Positions 11,786 through 23,300 of a stretch of 64,000 bases of DNA are shown in pieces (positions within the stretch are counted from its first letter, which is position 1; the number at the start of each line of letters is the position of its first letter). The translations under genes were made by a program, and so were the position numbers. The notes beneath the pieces were generated by a model. The model was not told the DNA's origin. It searched no databases and saw only the letters and a program-made list of their open reading frames with translations. The DNA comes from Luzula sylvatica (lineage: Eukaryota; Streptophyta; Magnoliopsida; Poales; Juncaceae), in contig OX326956.1 in the NCBI GenBank assembly GCA_946800325.1, forward strand, positions 75,279,087 through 75,343,086. The letters are read 5' to 3'.

Positions 11786-13040
11786 TTTGGTGAGTTTAAG
11801 AGTACAACTGTACAAGTCTAAACGCTTCAATTCAAATTAATAACACAAACAACCATGAAATAAAATTCACACTACCTCCTTTGTCCTTATATTCTCTGGC
11901 CGACTTCCATTCTCATTTCTTCTTGCCTCCTCTCTCTCTCTTTCTCTCTCAGAAGACGAAATTCTTTCCGCGACTATCTCAAGTGCATGAAGAGGTACCT
12001 CCGAGATCAGAAGAATGGGAGTTGTGAACATGGAAGTGAAACAGATCTGCGAGATACAAGGTTGAAAGAAGAAAACACCATGGTGGCTTGTCGCCTTGCC
12101 GTTCAATCCCCGTTCTTGAGAGCTTTTCTCTTTTTCGTTCAATTTTACATTTAATGACGGATTTTTTGCTATTTCTCCTTGTATCCAATTAATTTCTGAT
12201 TTTTTTGAATGCTCGGTTTTATATAAGGTGAATACACGAAAGAAGAGTTGATTTTAAGCCTTGCAATTTCTCCATGTATTCAGAAGCTTGAAGAATCCTA
12301 AACTGGTTCGATCTTTGTTTTGTTATGGAGAAATTATTACAGAAAAAAAAAGTAGTGATTCAAAAGCATAATCTCCAAACCTTGTAAGTTATTTTAATTA
12401 CATTATAATCCTCCAATTTTCATTGATGATACTGATTCGATCTTTGGTCTCCAATTCATTTTTATTTCTGTCGTTCCATACTCTTTGTAAAAAAAGCCCC
12501 CTTCATTTTTCTGAAATTGCAAAAAGGTCCCTGCAAAAGGACCCATTAGTGGTTTTTCTCAATTATGAATAATCTTTTTGTGTTTAATTTTAGAAATTCT
12601 GGCCGCTGAATTTTTTTTCTGATGTTAGCTATTTAGAAGAGGGACTCGGGAAAATCGACTTAATTGGATAAACATGAGGTTCTTCAGTAAGTCTTTTATT
12701 ATTTCCATGATTATAAATTAATTAAGTCTGTACAATGTTTTAAGTTTCTAACATAATTTCAAATTTAAAGTTGTAGTGTGAAGATCGATACAGAGCTTGA
12801 TTGGATCAACTCAGCAATTACAACAACAGGTGTGTTTTCATCTCAGGATCCCCTGGTTAATGATTGGGTCAATTACAAAAATATATTAAAATTTAATTTG
12901 TTTGATATTTGGTTATATAGGAAGCCAGCCCTTGATTGCTCGAAGTTCTCGGCCATCAAAATGCATCTTGAGATCGATACAGCACCCAATAATTCTATTT
13001 AATTTTAATTTGTTGGTCTATATGTAATGTGTGAAGTGTA
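11786..13040. other. Gene-free stretch with possible splice-like fragments
   Basis: A CT-rich block (11925-11955) and a moderately GC-rich segment (11870-12130) resemble a plant 5' leader. Downstream are short frames ending in good donor sites: an ATG-started frame at 12325 ending CTT/GTAAGT near 12383, and a segment ending AACAG/GTGTGT near 12830, followed by TATAG/GAAGCC near 12921. They could be remnants of a small spliced gene or a non-coding transcript. No protein family was recognised and no continuous product can be read, so I do not call a gene. Confidence 0.25.
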
Positions 13041-13045
13041 ATCTG

Positions 13046-13048
<3 letters not shown>

Positions 13049-13094
<46 letters not shown>

Positions 13095-13112
13095 TTCGTA
13101 TGATTGTGTGTG

Positions 13113-13143
<31 letters not shown>

Positions 13144-13147
13144 TTTT
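13049..13147. repeat. (TG)n microsatellites plus poly-T
   Basis: A run of 21 TG units (13049-13090) is followed after 14 bases by 11 TG units (13105-13126) and then 21 T residues (13127-13147). Length is likely polymorphic, and Z-DNA-prone TG runs may be misassembled. Frames through here are repeat artefacts. Confidence 0.95.
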
Positions 13148-13223
13148 GCAGGTCTGCGCGAGGTAGAGGGGGGTTCGGGCCCACGCGGGGGGCCTAGGGG
13201 CTCGGTCCGGTGGAGGGGGCAAA
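13148..13223. other. GC-rich island next to the microsatellite
   Basis: A 76-bp patch with CGCGGGGGGCC and GGTCCGGTGGAGGGGG is far more GC-rich than everything within several kilobases. No ORF family, RNA or hairpin was recognised in it. Confidence 0.5.
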
Positions 13224-13260
13224 TTGTGTTTCATGTTTGTATTTTCTATTTTGCAATTTT

Positions 13261-13402
13261 TAACGTGTATTCGCTTTTTTATTTGTGTTTGTATTTTGAC
13301 CGCATTCATTATACATATTTTCTATCTTGTTAATGTGTATTCGTTTTTTTATTTGTATTTGTATTTTGACCGCATTCATTCATACATATTTTCTATCTTT
13401 TT
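13261..13402. repeat. ~70-bp tandem duplication
   Basis: Two copies of a unit starting TAA(C/T)GTGTATTCG and containing TATTTTGACCGCATTCAT and ATACATATTTTCTATC follow each other with a 70-72 bp period. The copies differ at a few bases. Confidence 0.8.
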
Positions 13403-13820
13403 ATTTCGAGAGCAAGTTGGGTATTTTTTATTTCATTAATAAGCAAGAATTATTTTCTTCCCGTTTCCAAATTCATAGTCCTAGCCTAGGTGGTATTTAT
13501 ATTTTGTATACTTTTTATCCGTCTTCCCATATTTGAGACTGTTATCGTATTTGCAATTATTTTTTTATTTTGTATTTGCTTGATGTTTATATTGCAAAAC
13601 AAATTCGAAATATTTTCTGGTTTTGCCGATATTTTCTTTTTTATGTTCCAATTAAGTGTAAGAATAGGTGCCTCATTGATCTCGTAGTTCCTAGACCATA
13701 AACCATAAACCATGAACCCTAAATACATTAAGCAACATGGCAAAAAAAATGTGCACTCGAATTTCACATTGAAATGTTTTTTTATATAACGGCGTGTCAA
13801 TCGAAATACCTCGACTCGAC
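13403..13820. other. Non-coding stretch
   Basis: No gene seen. A short run of ACCATAAACC and ATGAACCCTAAAT words at about 13690-13725 superficially resembles plant telomere units but does not repeat regularly. Confidence 0.45.
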
Positions 13821-13960
13821 AGTGCATGCTCCGCCTCGCACCGCTATTGGTCCGCGCTTGGACTGCCTCGCGCGTGGACCACCTTGTGCTGCCTCACGCC
13901 CGGACTACCTTGCGCCACCATCGACGACGTGTGCATCGAAGCACCTCGGTCGACCTGTTT
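13821..13960. repeat. GC-rich degenerate minisatellite-like patch
   Basis: Units of the form GGAC(T/C)(G/A)CCTCGCGC or GGACTACCTTGCGCC recur with a spacing of about 20-25 bp inside a strongly GC-rich island. A 100-aa and a 98-aa frame overlap here in different registers. Neither shows a family motif, and I take both to be compositional. Confidence 0.4.
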
Positions 13961-15100
13961 CGTTGAAATCAAATCAAATCAAATTTGTAAAGAAGAAGGA
14001 ACTAACCGAAGTAGCGTTAACCTTGGAAGTATTAAGAGATTTTTCAAGGGTATACATGATATCAAGTGTTTTTTAATTATAGAATTTTAAGGCTCATTTC
14101 ATAATATGAGCATTTTAGGAGTGTCATTTTCAGTATTTTTTATATTTTTTTATGTTCTCTTTCAGATTTGTCATTTTGAGGGTATTTTTTGTTTTTTAAC
14201 ATTTATAACTGTTTTTTTTGGTAATTTGTAGTCTTTTTTGTCAGAAATTTAAAGCTTTTTCTTCCTAAAATGGATATTGCAAGTGTTTTTATTTTTATGC
14301 GTATTTGATATTTTCAGGTTTTATAATATCACATTCACGAATCCGTAAACCCTAAGCCCCTAATGAATCTTCAATTTGCATAATTAAGCTCGAAGAGTTG
14401 ACAATTGGATCCCTGATTGATTCAATCCGTGCATTTAAGCATCTGGTCCGATTTAGGTCAAATGAATCATTTCAGATTTTGAAGCACAAAAGCGGTTAGA
14501 GACCTTATTATAGTCTCAACTCTCATTTACGTTCTTTGAGTTATCTCAAGCTTCTCGTTCTAGTGGCAGATACTGGCAAAATCAGCTGATTAAATTAACA
14601 AATTCAATTGGGCTAAAACTGGAAACCCAAAAAAATTGAAATAAAAAAAAAACTGAACATTCGAAGAAATACCTGTACAGGAGATTGACTAACGACAGAA
14701 AACTGGCGTAATATTTGTTATTTACTTTCTTTGTTTGTTTCTATTTCATTTAGCTTTCGGTTTTTTTTGTAGAATTCCATGTTATTTTCCATACGTAAAA
14801 TTTATACACTTTAGTTTAATTCCAAAAGCCCATGGGCCTATTTCACCACCAACAAAAAAAAAAACATTATTTATGTATACAAATATTCTAAGCACCAATA
14901 AGGAAATGAAATAAAAAAAGGCATTCGAGAAGACATTCTAAATGGACCTAATTGTAATACAACATTTTCAAGGGATGGAACGCAATATGTACTAGTATAA
15001 AACAAACAGAAATACAACAAGAAATTAATTATGTGGATATAGACTTTCTGATAAAACAAATACAACAAGAAATAAACATCATGTTACTCAAAAGTTCCAG
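13961..15100. other. Non-coding AT-rich stretch
   Basis: No coding gene, terminal repeat or RNA gene was recognised. Words such as AAACCCTAAGCCCC (near 14346) are isolated. Confidence 0.45.
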
Positions 15101-15174
15101 TCTCATCTCTCCATTTTTCTTAAAATTAACTGTCAACAATGTTTTTGAATTATTATTTTACTATTTATATTTTA

Positions 15175-15425
15175 GGAGGATTTACATATGGGATTTTAAG
15201 AATGGAAAATATGATATTTTTATTTTTAAAGGGGTAAATATGATATTTTGAATTTTTAGAATGGTAAATATGCTAAGGGTAAAATAGAATTTTTAAATCT
15301 CGACCGTAATTTAACGGAGAAATTGGATGGTTTTAATTTTTGGGCAAATATGATATTTTAGATTTATAAAAGGATAAATATGATATTTTAATTTTACAAA
15401 AAAAGTAAATATGTAATTTTAAGTT
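15175..15425. repeat. Imperfect GGTAAATATGATATTTT repeats
   Basis: Several units of the type GGTAAATATGATATTTTnAATTTT follow with 33-40 bp spacing, interrupted by a segment with TAATTTAACGGAGAAATTGG. In reverse complement this resembles the block at 197-320, including the GTTAAAT phrase, so both may derive from one family of plant non-coding repeats. No borders were found. Confidence 0.5.
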
Positions 15426-17082
15426 TAACAAAGAATAAATATTAATGTACTATGTTTTTATGTTTTGTTTCCCAGTGACATTTTAATTGTTCATAAATTA
15501 TTTGAATGCAAAAAGAATATTCGGAATGCACATATTAAGTGGGAGATGTGTATTAAAAATGTTCATAAATTATTGAGTATGTCTATGCGCTGCATAGTTT
15601 AAATGTGCACTATTTCCATGAAAAAAATGGATTTAAATATATAATATATTATCAATTATTTATTAGATACATGATCATTTACTTCGTGAGATAGAATAAC
15701 TCGTAACATATTCAATGCAGCATCGACTACTTGTCATTTCCTAAAAACACAGTCAACAAAATTTGCACATATTTTTCATCCTAAACTATTAAACAATCGG
15801 TTGTATTTCATGTTTCCAAAATTACCATGTATGATTGTAGGACTAGGATTATATCAATCAAAAAAGACTAATAAAATACTTTGGTGTACCGAAACATTTC
15901 TCTTCTAACTTATTGTTATCCTATACCAAACTACAGATATCATATTCCTCCGAACAAGCCCTAATAATAAACCTCTCAGTCAGGAGATTTGGTTGGAAGA
16001 TTAGCACATGTGGCCACAGATATGACCGTTACTCTGATGGAATCGAATGATATCTATAAGTATTAAGTATAACGTCCCGATGATCACATTATATCATCAT
16101 CATTGGTCGAATTTATTCAAACCAATTAATTACTTAAAAAATTAATTAATTTCTTCCTATACCACACAAGACGGCTCATTTTCTTTTCATTTTTTTTTTC
16201 AAAGTGAACCAACCATTTATTTGATTGGAAGATATCAACTGAGCCATTTGCTTTGTGGCGGCTATAAACCCTTTTTAATCTAATTAAATAAGTGTTGCAA
16301 TAGAATTAGGATTGGAATAGAATCATAATTCATGATGCATATGTGATAATTGAAAGGGGCGAGCGAGACCCACCAATCACACTTACGAAGACGAGAAATC
16401 CCATTAGGGTTTTTTTTTAATTTTTTTGAAGAAAATATATCTACGAGTCTATTCATATTTCTATTCTTCAAATAGTTAAATCAAAGATGAGATTAGGACC
16501 TTAAGATGGTGTACGTGTCACTTTGCAGTTTGCCAGATACTGTGTGACTGATAATTAATCATGCACCACCATGTTTCATTCGTTTCTTTAAATATTTCCT
16601 GCTCAATAGAGAGGCGAATGAATGAACAAAATTAAAATATTTACAGTTCAATACAATTGTAACTATAGATTATAAAAAATATACGTATGAAATATTATGA
16701 TACCTATAATTTTAATTTTTTTAAGGAGGGGAGGGGAACCCGCTTGCCCCTAGTTCCGTCCATGCTCGAATAGATTCGTTGAAAGAATAGAGATGACTCG
16801 ACTCGCGTCGCGTCGGTTGATTGAATCATAAATTTCAATTTATTAATTCTCTTTGTACTTAATGCATATAAATCAATATACGAGTTTGTGTATATGTTGC
16901 TTAAATATATTTTAAATTTTAAATATTTATGTAAATATTATAACAAACCTATTTGATTAAAATTTATATCAAATATTTAGTATTTGTGTTAAAAAAAATA
17001 AATCAAATAACATATATTAATGAGTTATTATACTATAAACTCAACGAGTTATTTAAACAAGTTTTAAAATAACTTCATACGA
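15426..17082. other. Non-coding AT-rich stretch
   Basis: No ORF with family features. A short purine-rich and GC-rich segment lies at 16724-16760, and a CTCGACTCGCGTCGCGTCGG-like word at about 16797-16817. Nothing allows a class assignment. Confidence 0.45.
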
Positions 17083-17096
17083 GTCGAGTTGATATT

Positions 17097-17974
17097 AACG
17101 GTATTTCTTTGGATTGCTTCTCAGAACAAGATTCTAACGGTGGATAATCTTCAGAGGAGAGGATGGATTTTAGCAAATTGTTGTATGCTCTCTATGAGAA
17201 ATGCTGAATCTATCAATCACCTATTCAAAGAATGTCCATTTATTAAAAAAGTGGCTAAAAATAAATGAATTTTTAGGCCTTACTATTCGTACTGACCTAG
17301 ATCCAATTGGAATAATTTTATCCTCCATTGTTGATCTGAAGCTTAAGCAATTAATGGCGGTTGTGCTCTTTGGTATTTGGAAAGAAAGATGTAGGAGAAT
17401 TTTTGAGAATAGTTCTATGACAGAGAGTAAATTAGCTGAATCGATCATCACCGATCGTAAACTCATAGAGCAAGCCCTTGAAAATAGGGTTGTTCTTAAT
17501 TCTCAGGGTGTTAGAGTCGAAGATGGTGAGGAGGATGAAGACGAGTAGAGGATCGAAGGGAGGAAAGAAGAAAGGGGATCTCATTTTAGGTTCATGTCGG
17601 AAGAGAAGAGTAGGAGGAAAGCGGTCTGAAGAGGTGATGTGTATGGATACCTTTTCCTAGTTTTCTCTATCATATTCGGATCATGATTCTGGGTTGAGTT
17701 GGAAGGAGGGAGTTCATATCCCAGAATTGACTTCTTGGATATACAAAAAACCAGGATATCCAGATTCTGAGATATCGGAAATGAAATGCAGGATTTCACT
17801 TTCTTCTTCTAATATTTGAGTTTGTAGAAGATTTTTTTTTCTGTATTTTTTATTTTTTTTTTATTTTGGTTTAAGACTATAAGAGACTTTAATCCCTAAT
17901 AGAGGCTGTAATTTTAAATTTAATCAAGCAATAGAAGTGGGACATGAGAGCCCACTCTATTTTTCTCAAAAAAA
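17097..17974 (+). mobile_element. 5'-truncated LINE (L1-like) insertion
   Basis: This 878-bp insert lies between two perfect 14-bp duplications and ends in a short A tail (TCTCAAAAAAA, up to 17974). Its 5' part encodes the C-terminal end of a LINE ORF2 (reverse transcriptase zinc-binding domain). Its 3' part is a T-rich untranslated region (17820-17880) and a short trailer with GGGACATGAGAGCCCACTC. Abortive reverse transcription explains the missing 5' part, which would hold the endonuclease and reverse transcriptase. The plus-strand orientation is set by the coding frame and the tail. The intact, perfect TSD suggests moderate age, although the frame is already broken. Confidence 0.9.
17101..17548 (+). 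pseudogene. LINE ORF2 C-terminus with zf-RVT domain, frameshifted
   Basis: Reading from 17101 gives FLWIASQNKILTVDNLQRRG, then the spaced pattern CCMLS, NAESINHLFKECPF. This is the reverse-transcriptase zinc-binding (zf-RVT) signature of plant LINEs: W-I-A, K-I-L-T-x-D-N-L-x-R-R-G, Cys pairs, H-L-F-x-x-C-P-F. Near 17250-17253 the frame breaks. The following WLKINEFLG and later VVLFGIWKERCRRIFEN segments, typical of the region after zf-RVT, continue in another frame to the stop at 17546-17548. The start of the domain is missing because of 5' truncation. It cannot make a working protein. Confidence 0.85.
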
Positions 17975-17988
17975 GTCGAGTTGATATT

Positions 17989-18767
17989 CAAATTTTTATT
18001 TTCCAGTCAATATTCAAAATTTTATCCAACATTGATTGCACATACAAATAAAGGTTGTCCTGTTTTTTGTTCTTTTCATAGTAGAGAGTTTTTTTGTTTC
18101 ACAATCAATATTTCATGCTAATAAAACATACATTTTGTTTCACAGTCAATATTTCATGCTAATAAAACAAACATTGATGATTCATGTTTCTTTGTTTGTG
18201 CATGCAACCACTTGAAATATTTGATCCTAAGGTCTCAGCTTGTGAAAATATTCATGTTTACATGGTTAAAAAAATGTTTCTCAAGGCTCCTTTAATATCA
18301 TTGTAGGTTTCTTTTTTATGTTTTTAAGAAGAAAAAAAACGAACCCATGTTTGTGTTAGATTCATTTTCATTCTTTTTTTGTTCTAAATATCAAACAAAA
18401 CAAGACATTGAAAAAAAATGTTTCCAAAGACTCGATCAGCAAATTAATACATCATATTTTCAGTATATATAAGATAAAAAAAAATACTAATATCTGACGC
18501 CAAATATTTGACAAAGAGTACCATGTTTCAATATTTTTTTCATTAAAAAAACCGGGAATTCAACTCCTAATTATGCACATGGACTTCAATTACTGGTTTT
18601 CTTCAAAGGTTTTTTTGTTATCACAAGGGTATTTTAGGCATTAAATGTTTTTTCACAAAATTATAGATCACAAATCAAGATCTAAAATTTGGTACAAAGA
18701 TTCACAATTTGATACTGAGAGAGAGGACAGAAGAATTTCACAGTTTCTATATTTCAGTAAAAAGTAA
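17989..18767. other. Non-coding stretch between LINE and solo LTR
   Basis: A 41-bp tandem duplication containing GTTTCACA(A/G)TCAATATTTC lies at about 18096-18177. The rest is AT-rich with no gene. Positions 18763-18767 (AGTAA) are the left target duplication of the solo LTR. Confidence 0.5.
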
Positions 18768-19660
18768 TGATCTAATTACAAATAAGCCCCTGGTGAGATC
18801 ACGAAAAGGTCCAGAAAGTTTTTATTGAGAATCGGTTTTCAAAAATTCATATCAAAACGAAATTTATCTCAAATAATTTGAATCAAAATTCTAAATCAAG
18901 AATACGATAAGATCTAAAATCTCAAGTGAATTTTGGAATTTAAACAGATACAGAATTGATTCAACAAGCAGGGAAAAATTGTCCAGATCTAAAGTTTTTA
19001 TCAATTTTACAATTTAGTCCTTAACAACATGATTTTGTAAAATCCACAACAAATAGAAAATTGCAGGAAATGGAATGATTCAAAATATGTATTAATATAG
19101 AGATCCAGATATAAACAGTGATATTGAGTAGTGATTATTTCAAAATGTTTTTCTATTTAAAATTGAATTTACAAAACAGCACAGAAAATTGAGTATATCA
19201 CAAAGAAAAAATAGGAAAAATACAAGAAAAATTCCACAAAAATTCCACAAACTATATTTCACAGTATATAACAAGTTCACAAAGAGATTTCAATCAGATC
19301 TAACAATTCCTAATTAAAATCCTAAACTAGAGAAAGAAAATACCGAAAAAGGGAATTCGAGTCCAAGAACGGATCTTGACGAAGTCCTCGAGCCTTCACG
19401 CCTTGAGAGGAGCTGAGAGGACGAGGAGAACAACTTTCTTCAGCTTTGGGAGAGATTGGACAGAGGAATAGCTCCTCGGAACGGCCTCGAAAACCGTGCT
19501 AAGACACCATCTCCTTGGCGAAAATGGCTCAACGATGAGCAAAGGGAGCTAGAGAGCTCTCAACAATGGAGGGGGAAGAGGCTAAGACCTTTCCTTCCCC
19601 AAGAATGGAGTGGTTGACCCAAGAGGTCCAAGGGTGAGTTGAGAGAGAGGTTTTGAACGT

Positions 19661-19669
19661 CTTTTATAG
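19661..19669 (-). promoter_or_regulatory. TATA box of the solo LTR
   Basis: On the minus strand CTATAAAAG is followed downstream by a CT-rich stretch (CCTCTCTCTCAACTC region, 19637-19655), a typical plant core promoter layout. Any transcript would run away from the satellite array, towards lower coordinates. Confidence 0.6.
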
Positions 19670-20362
19670 GGGAAAAGAGGGGGAAATAATTCGAAAATTC
19701 CAGATCTGATGTTGCAACTTGCATGTGTAGGTAGAAAAATTTGCAACGAATCCAACGGTCCAAGTTTCATCCAATTCGGACATAGGACGAGGGAGAAAAC
19801 CCCAAAATACCCTTGAGAATATCCTCCAAAGATTCAGAATAATTCATTTTTAAATCATCCGAAATTCAGCCCAAAAATAGTTCATCTCCATTGAAGACAG
19901 AAATGGACAGAGATGGGCCTGAGTTTTCTTGTTTAATTCCTTCTTGGGCTGAGTAATGGACAAGTCCATTGGCAAGATAAATGGAGAAGAGGAAGAGTCG
20001 CTTGGCTCCAAGATTGGAGGTTTGAACTGCCTGGCTTGATCTTTTGTGACACAGACTACGTGGACGATCGTGTAAAGCACAAATGGGAAGAGCGGAAGAA
20101 GAGTACCAGCATGGGATGCACAGTATCCAGGCCACACAGGATCTGTCACGGTTATAAGGTTGACTGGTCAGACCTGGGGATTTGGTGTAAGGGTTTGTTT
20201 GTGGCTTTTCATGTGGCAAGTCAAGTTAGATGGGCTTTTGGGCTCATTTCACAGAATATAAATCATTTTCTGCCACAGAATATCCAGGAATATATCCGGT
20301 CTGCTGACTTTGTTTTTGCCGCTGAAATGAGTCAGTTTCGACCCATTTGCGTCAATTCGTGT

Positions 20363-20386
20363 AACGGGTCACGCTCTTGACCCGTT
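20363..20386. other. Perfect hairpin at the LTR edge
   Basis: AACGGGTC (20363-20370) and GACCCGTT (20379-20386) form an 8-bp stem with an 8-nt loop, three bases inside the LTR 5' end (minus strand). It may serve as a protein-binding dyad or be incidental. Confidence 0.6.
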
Positions 20387-23300
20387 TCAAGTAAAAAACT
20401 CGATTTCTCTCTTGCGTCAAACTTTCTTAGTGTTTGTGAAATTTGGTGAAAAGTTATGTAGTAAAAGATACGTTACAAATGACCTAAAAACATGTTATTT
20501 GAACTCCTCAAAGCGTTAAAATCTTGTTTTGAATCGAAAAACAAACTTTCTTAGTGTTTGTGAAATTTGGTGAAAAGTTATGTACTAAAAGATACGATAC
20601 AAATGATCTAAAAACATGTTATTTGAACTCCTCAAAGCGTTAAAATCTTGTTTTGAATCGAAAAACAAACTTTCTTAGTGTTTGCGAAATTTGGTGAAAA
20701 GTTATGTACTAAAAGATACGATACAAATGATCTAAAAACACGTTATTTCAACTCCTCAAAGCGTTAAAATCTAGTTTTGAATCGAAAAACAAACTTTCTT
20801 AGTGTTTGTGAAATTTGGTGAAAAGTTATGTACTAAAAGATACGATACAAATGATCTAAAAAAATGTTATTTGAACTCCACAACGCGTTAAAATCTTGTT
20901 TTGAATAGAAAAACAAACTTTCTTAGTGTCTGTGAAATTTGGTGAAAAATTATGTAGTAAAAGATACGATACAAATGATCTTAAAAAAGGTTGTTTGAAC
21001 TCCTCAAAGCGTTAAAATCTTGTTTTGAATCGAAAAACAAACTTTCTTAGTGTTTGTGAAATTTGGTGAAAAGTTATGTAGTAAAAGATACGTTACAAAT
21101 GACCTAAAAACATGTTATTTGAACTCCTCAAAGCGTTAAAATCTTGTTTTGAATCGAAAAACAAACTTTCTTAGTGTTTGTGAAATTTGGTGAAAAGTTA
21201 TGTACTAAAAGATACGATACAAATGATCTAAAAACATGTTATTTGAACTCCTCAAAGCGTTAAAATCTGGTTTTGAATCGAAAAACAAACTTTCTTAGTG
21301 TGTGTGAAATTTGGTGAAAAGTTATGTACTAAAAGATACGATACAAATGATCTAAAAACATGTTATTTGAACTCCACTACGCGTTAAAATCTTGTTTTGA
21401 ATCGAAAAACAAACTTTCTTAGTGTCTGTGAAATTTGGTGAAAAATTATGTAGTAAAAGATACGATACAAATGATCTAAAAACACGTTATTTGAACTCCT
21501 CAAAGCGTTAAAATCTTGTTTTGAATCGAAAAACAAACTTTCTTAGTGTTTGTGAAATTTGGTGAAAAGTTATGTAATAAAAGATACGATACAAATGATC
21601 TAAAAACATGTTATTTGAACTCCACAACGCGTTAAAATCATGTTTTGAATCGAAAAACAAAATTTCTTAGTGTTTGCGAAATTTGGTGAAAAGTTATGTA
21701 GTAAACGATACGATACAAATGATCTAAAAACATGTTATTTGAACTCCTCAAAGCGTTAAAATCTTGTTTTGAATCAAATAACAAACTTTCTTAGTGTTTG
21801 TGAAATTTGGTGAAAAGTTATGTACTAAAAGATACGATACAAATGATCTAAAAACATGTTATTTGAACTCCTCAAAGCGTTAAAATCTTGTTTTGAATCG
21901 AAAAACAAACTTTCTTAGTGTTTGCGAAATTTGGTGAAAAGTTATGTACTAAAAGATACGATACAAATGATCTAAAAACACGTTATTTGAACTCCTCAAA
22001 GCGTTAAAATCTTGTTTTGAATCGAAAAACAAACTTTCTTAGTGTTTGCGAAATTTGGTGAAAAGTTATGTACTAAAAGATACGATACAAATGATCTGAA
22101 AACATGTTATTTGAACTCCACAACGCGTTAAAATCTTGTTTTGAATCGAAAAACAAACTTTCTTAGTGTCTGTGAAATTTGGTGAAAAATTATGTAGTAA
22201 AAGATACGATACAAATGATCTTAAAAAATGTTGTTTGAACTCCTCAAAGCGTTAAAATCTTGTTTTGAATCGAAAAACAAACTTTCTTAGTGTTTGTGAA
22301 ATTTGGTGAAAAGTTATGTACTAATAGATACGATACAAATGATCTAAAAACACGTTATTTGAACTCCTCAAAGCGTTAAAATCTAGTTTTGAATCGAAAA
22401 ACAAACTTTCTTAGTGTTTGTGAAATTTGGTGAAAAGTTATGTACTAAAAGATACGATACAAATGATCTAAAAACATGTTATTTGAACTCCACAACGCGT
22501 TAAAATCTTGTTTTGAATCGAAAAACAAACTTTCTTAGTGTTTGTGAAATTTGGTGAAAAGTTATGTAGTAAAAGATACGATACAAATGATCAAAAAACA
22601 TGTTATTTGAACTTCTCAAAGCGTTAAAATCTTGTTTTGAATCGAAAAACAAACTTTCTTAGTGTGTGTGAAATTTGGTGAAAAGTTATGTACTAAAAGA
22701 TACGATACAAATGATCTAAAAACATGTTATTTGAACTCCACAAAGCGTTAAAATCTTGTTTTGAATCGAAAAACAAACTTTCTTAGTGTTTGCGAAATTT
22801 GGTGAAAAGTTATGTAGTAAACGATACGATACAAATGATCTAAAAACATGTTATTTGAACTCCTCAAAGCGTTCAAATCTTGTTTTGAATCGAAAAACAA
22901 ACTTTCTTAGTGTTTGTGAAATTTGGTGAAAAGTTATGTACTAAAAGATACGATACAAATGATCTAAAAACACGTTATTTGAACTCCTCAAAGCGTTAAA
23001 ATCTGGTTTTGAATCGAAAAACAAACTTTCTTAGTGTTTGTGAACTTTGGTGAAAAGTTATGTACTAAAAGATACGATACAAATGATCAAAAAACATGTT
23101 ATTTGAACTCCTCAAAGCGTTAAAATCTGGTTTTGAATCGAAAAACAAACTTTCTTAGTGTTTGTGAAATTTGGTGAAAAGTTATGTACTAAAAGATAGG
23201 ATACAAATGATCTGAAAACATGTTATTTGAACTCCACAACGCGTTAAAATCTTGTTTTGAATCGAAAAACAAACTTTCTTAGTGTCTGTGAAATTTGGTG

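Larger units (their letters stand above)
17083..17988. repeat. 14-bp target site duplication of the LINE
   Basis: GTCGAGTTGATATT is present at 17083-17096 and again at 17975-17988, directly around the LINE fragment. One more A on the left side may belong to the duplication or the poly(A) tail. Long, variable duplications like this are produced by target-primed reverse transcription. Confidence 0.92.
18768..20389 (-). mobile_element. Solo LTR of a retrotransposon, 1622 bp
   Basis: The unit runs from TGATCTAATTAC to CCCGTTTCA, so it has TG and CA ends, and is flanked by AGTAA on both sides. On the minus strand it reads as an LTR: it opens TGAAACGGGTC, has a TATA box CTATAAAAG (19661-19669), then a CT-rich, less AT-rich leader (about 19380-19660), then an A/T-rich U5-like part. 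No primer-binding site follows its 3' end and no polypurine tract precedes its 5' end, so the internal region was lost by LTR-LTR recombination. Frames inside it (for example 19850-20219) are not genes. It is unrelated in sequence to the LTRs at 23357 and 27577, so it belongs to another family. Confidence 0.8.
18763..20394. repeat. 5-bp target site duplication of the solo LTR
   Basis: AGTAA is present at 18763-18767 and again at 20390-20394, immediately outside the TG and CA ends of the LTR. A 5-bp duplication is standard for LTR retrotransposon integrase. Confidence 0.78.

Noticed and set aside
11597..11830. 77-aa minus-strand ORF
   Set aside because: Lies within the second Tourist-like MITE and has no counterpart in the first copy.
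12995..13439. ORFs around the TG repeat, with His/Thr or Val/Cys runs
   Set aside because: Products of the microsatellite and of the 70-bp tandem repeat.
13690..13725. Telomere-like AAACCCTAAA words
   Set aside because: Isolated and irregular; no run of TTTAGGG units.
13774..14090. Two ORFs of 98-100 aa in the GC-rich patch
   Set aside because: They overlap in different frames and have no recognisable domain. Open frames are expected in GC-rich DNA with few stops.
19560..20380. ORFs of 62-117 aa on both strands
   Set aside because: They lie inside the solo LTR, overlap in several frames and show no domain.
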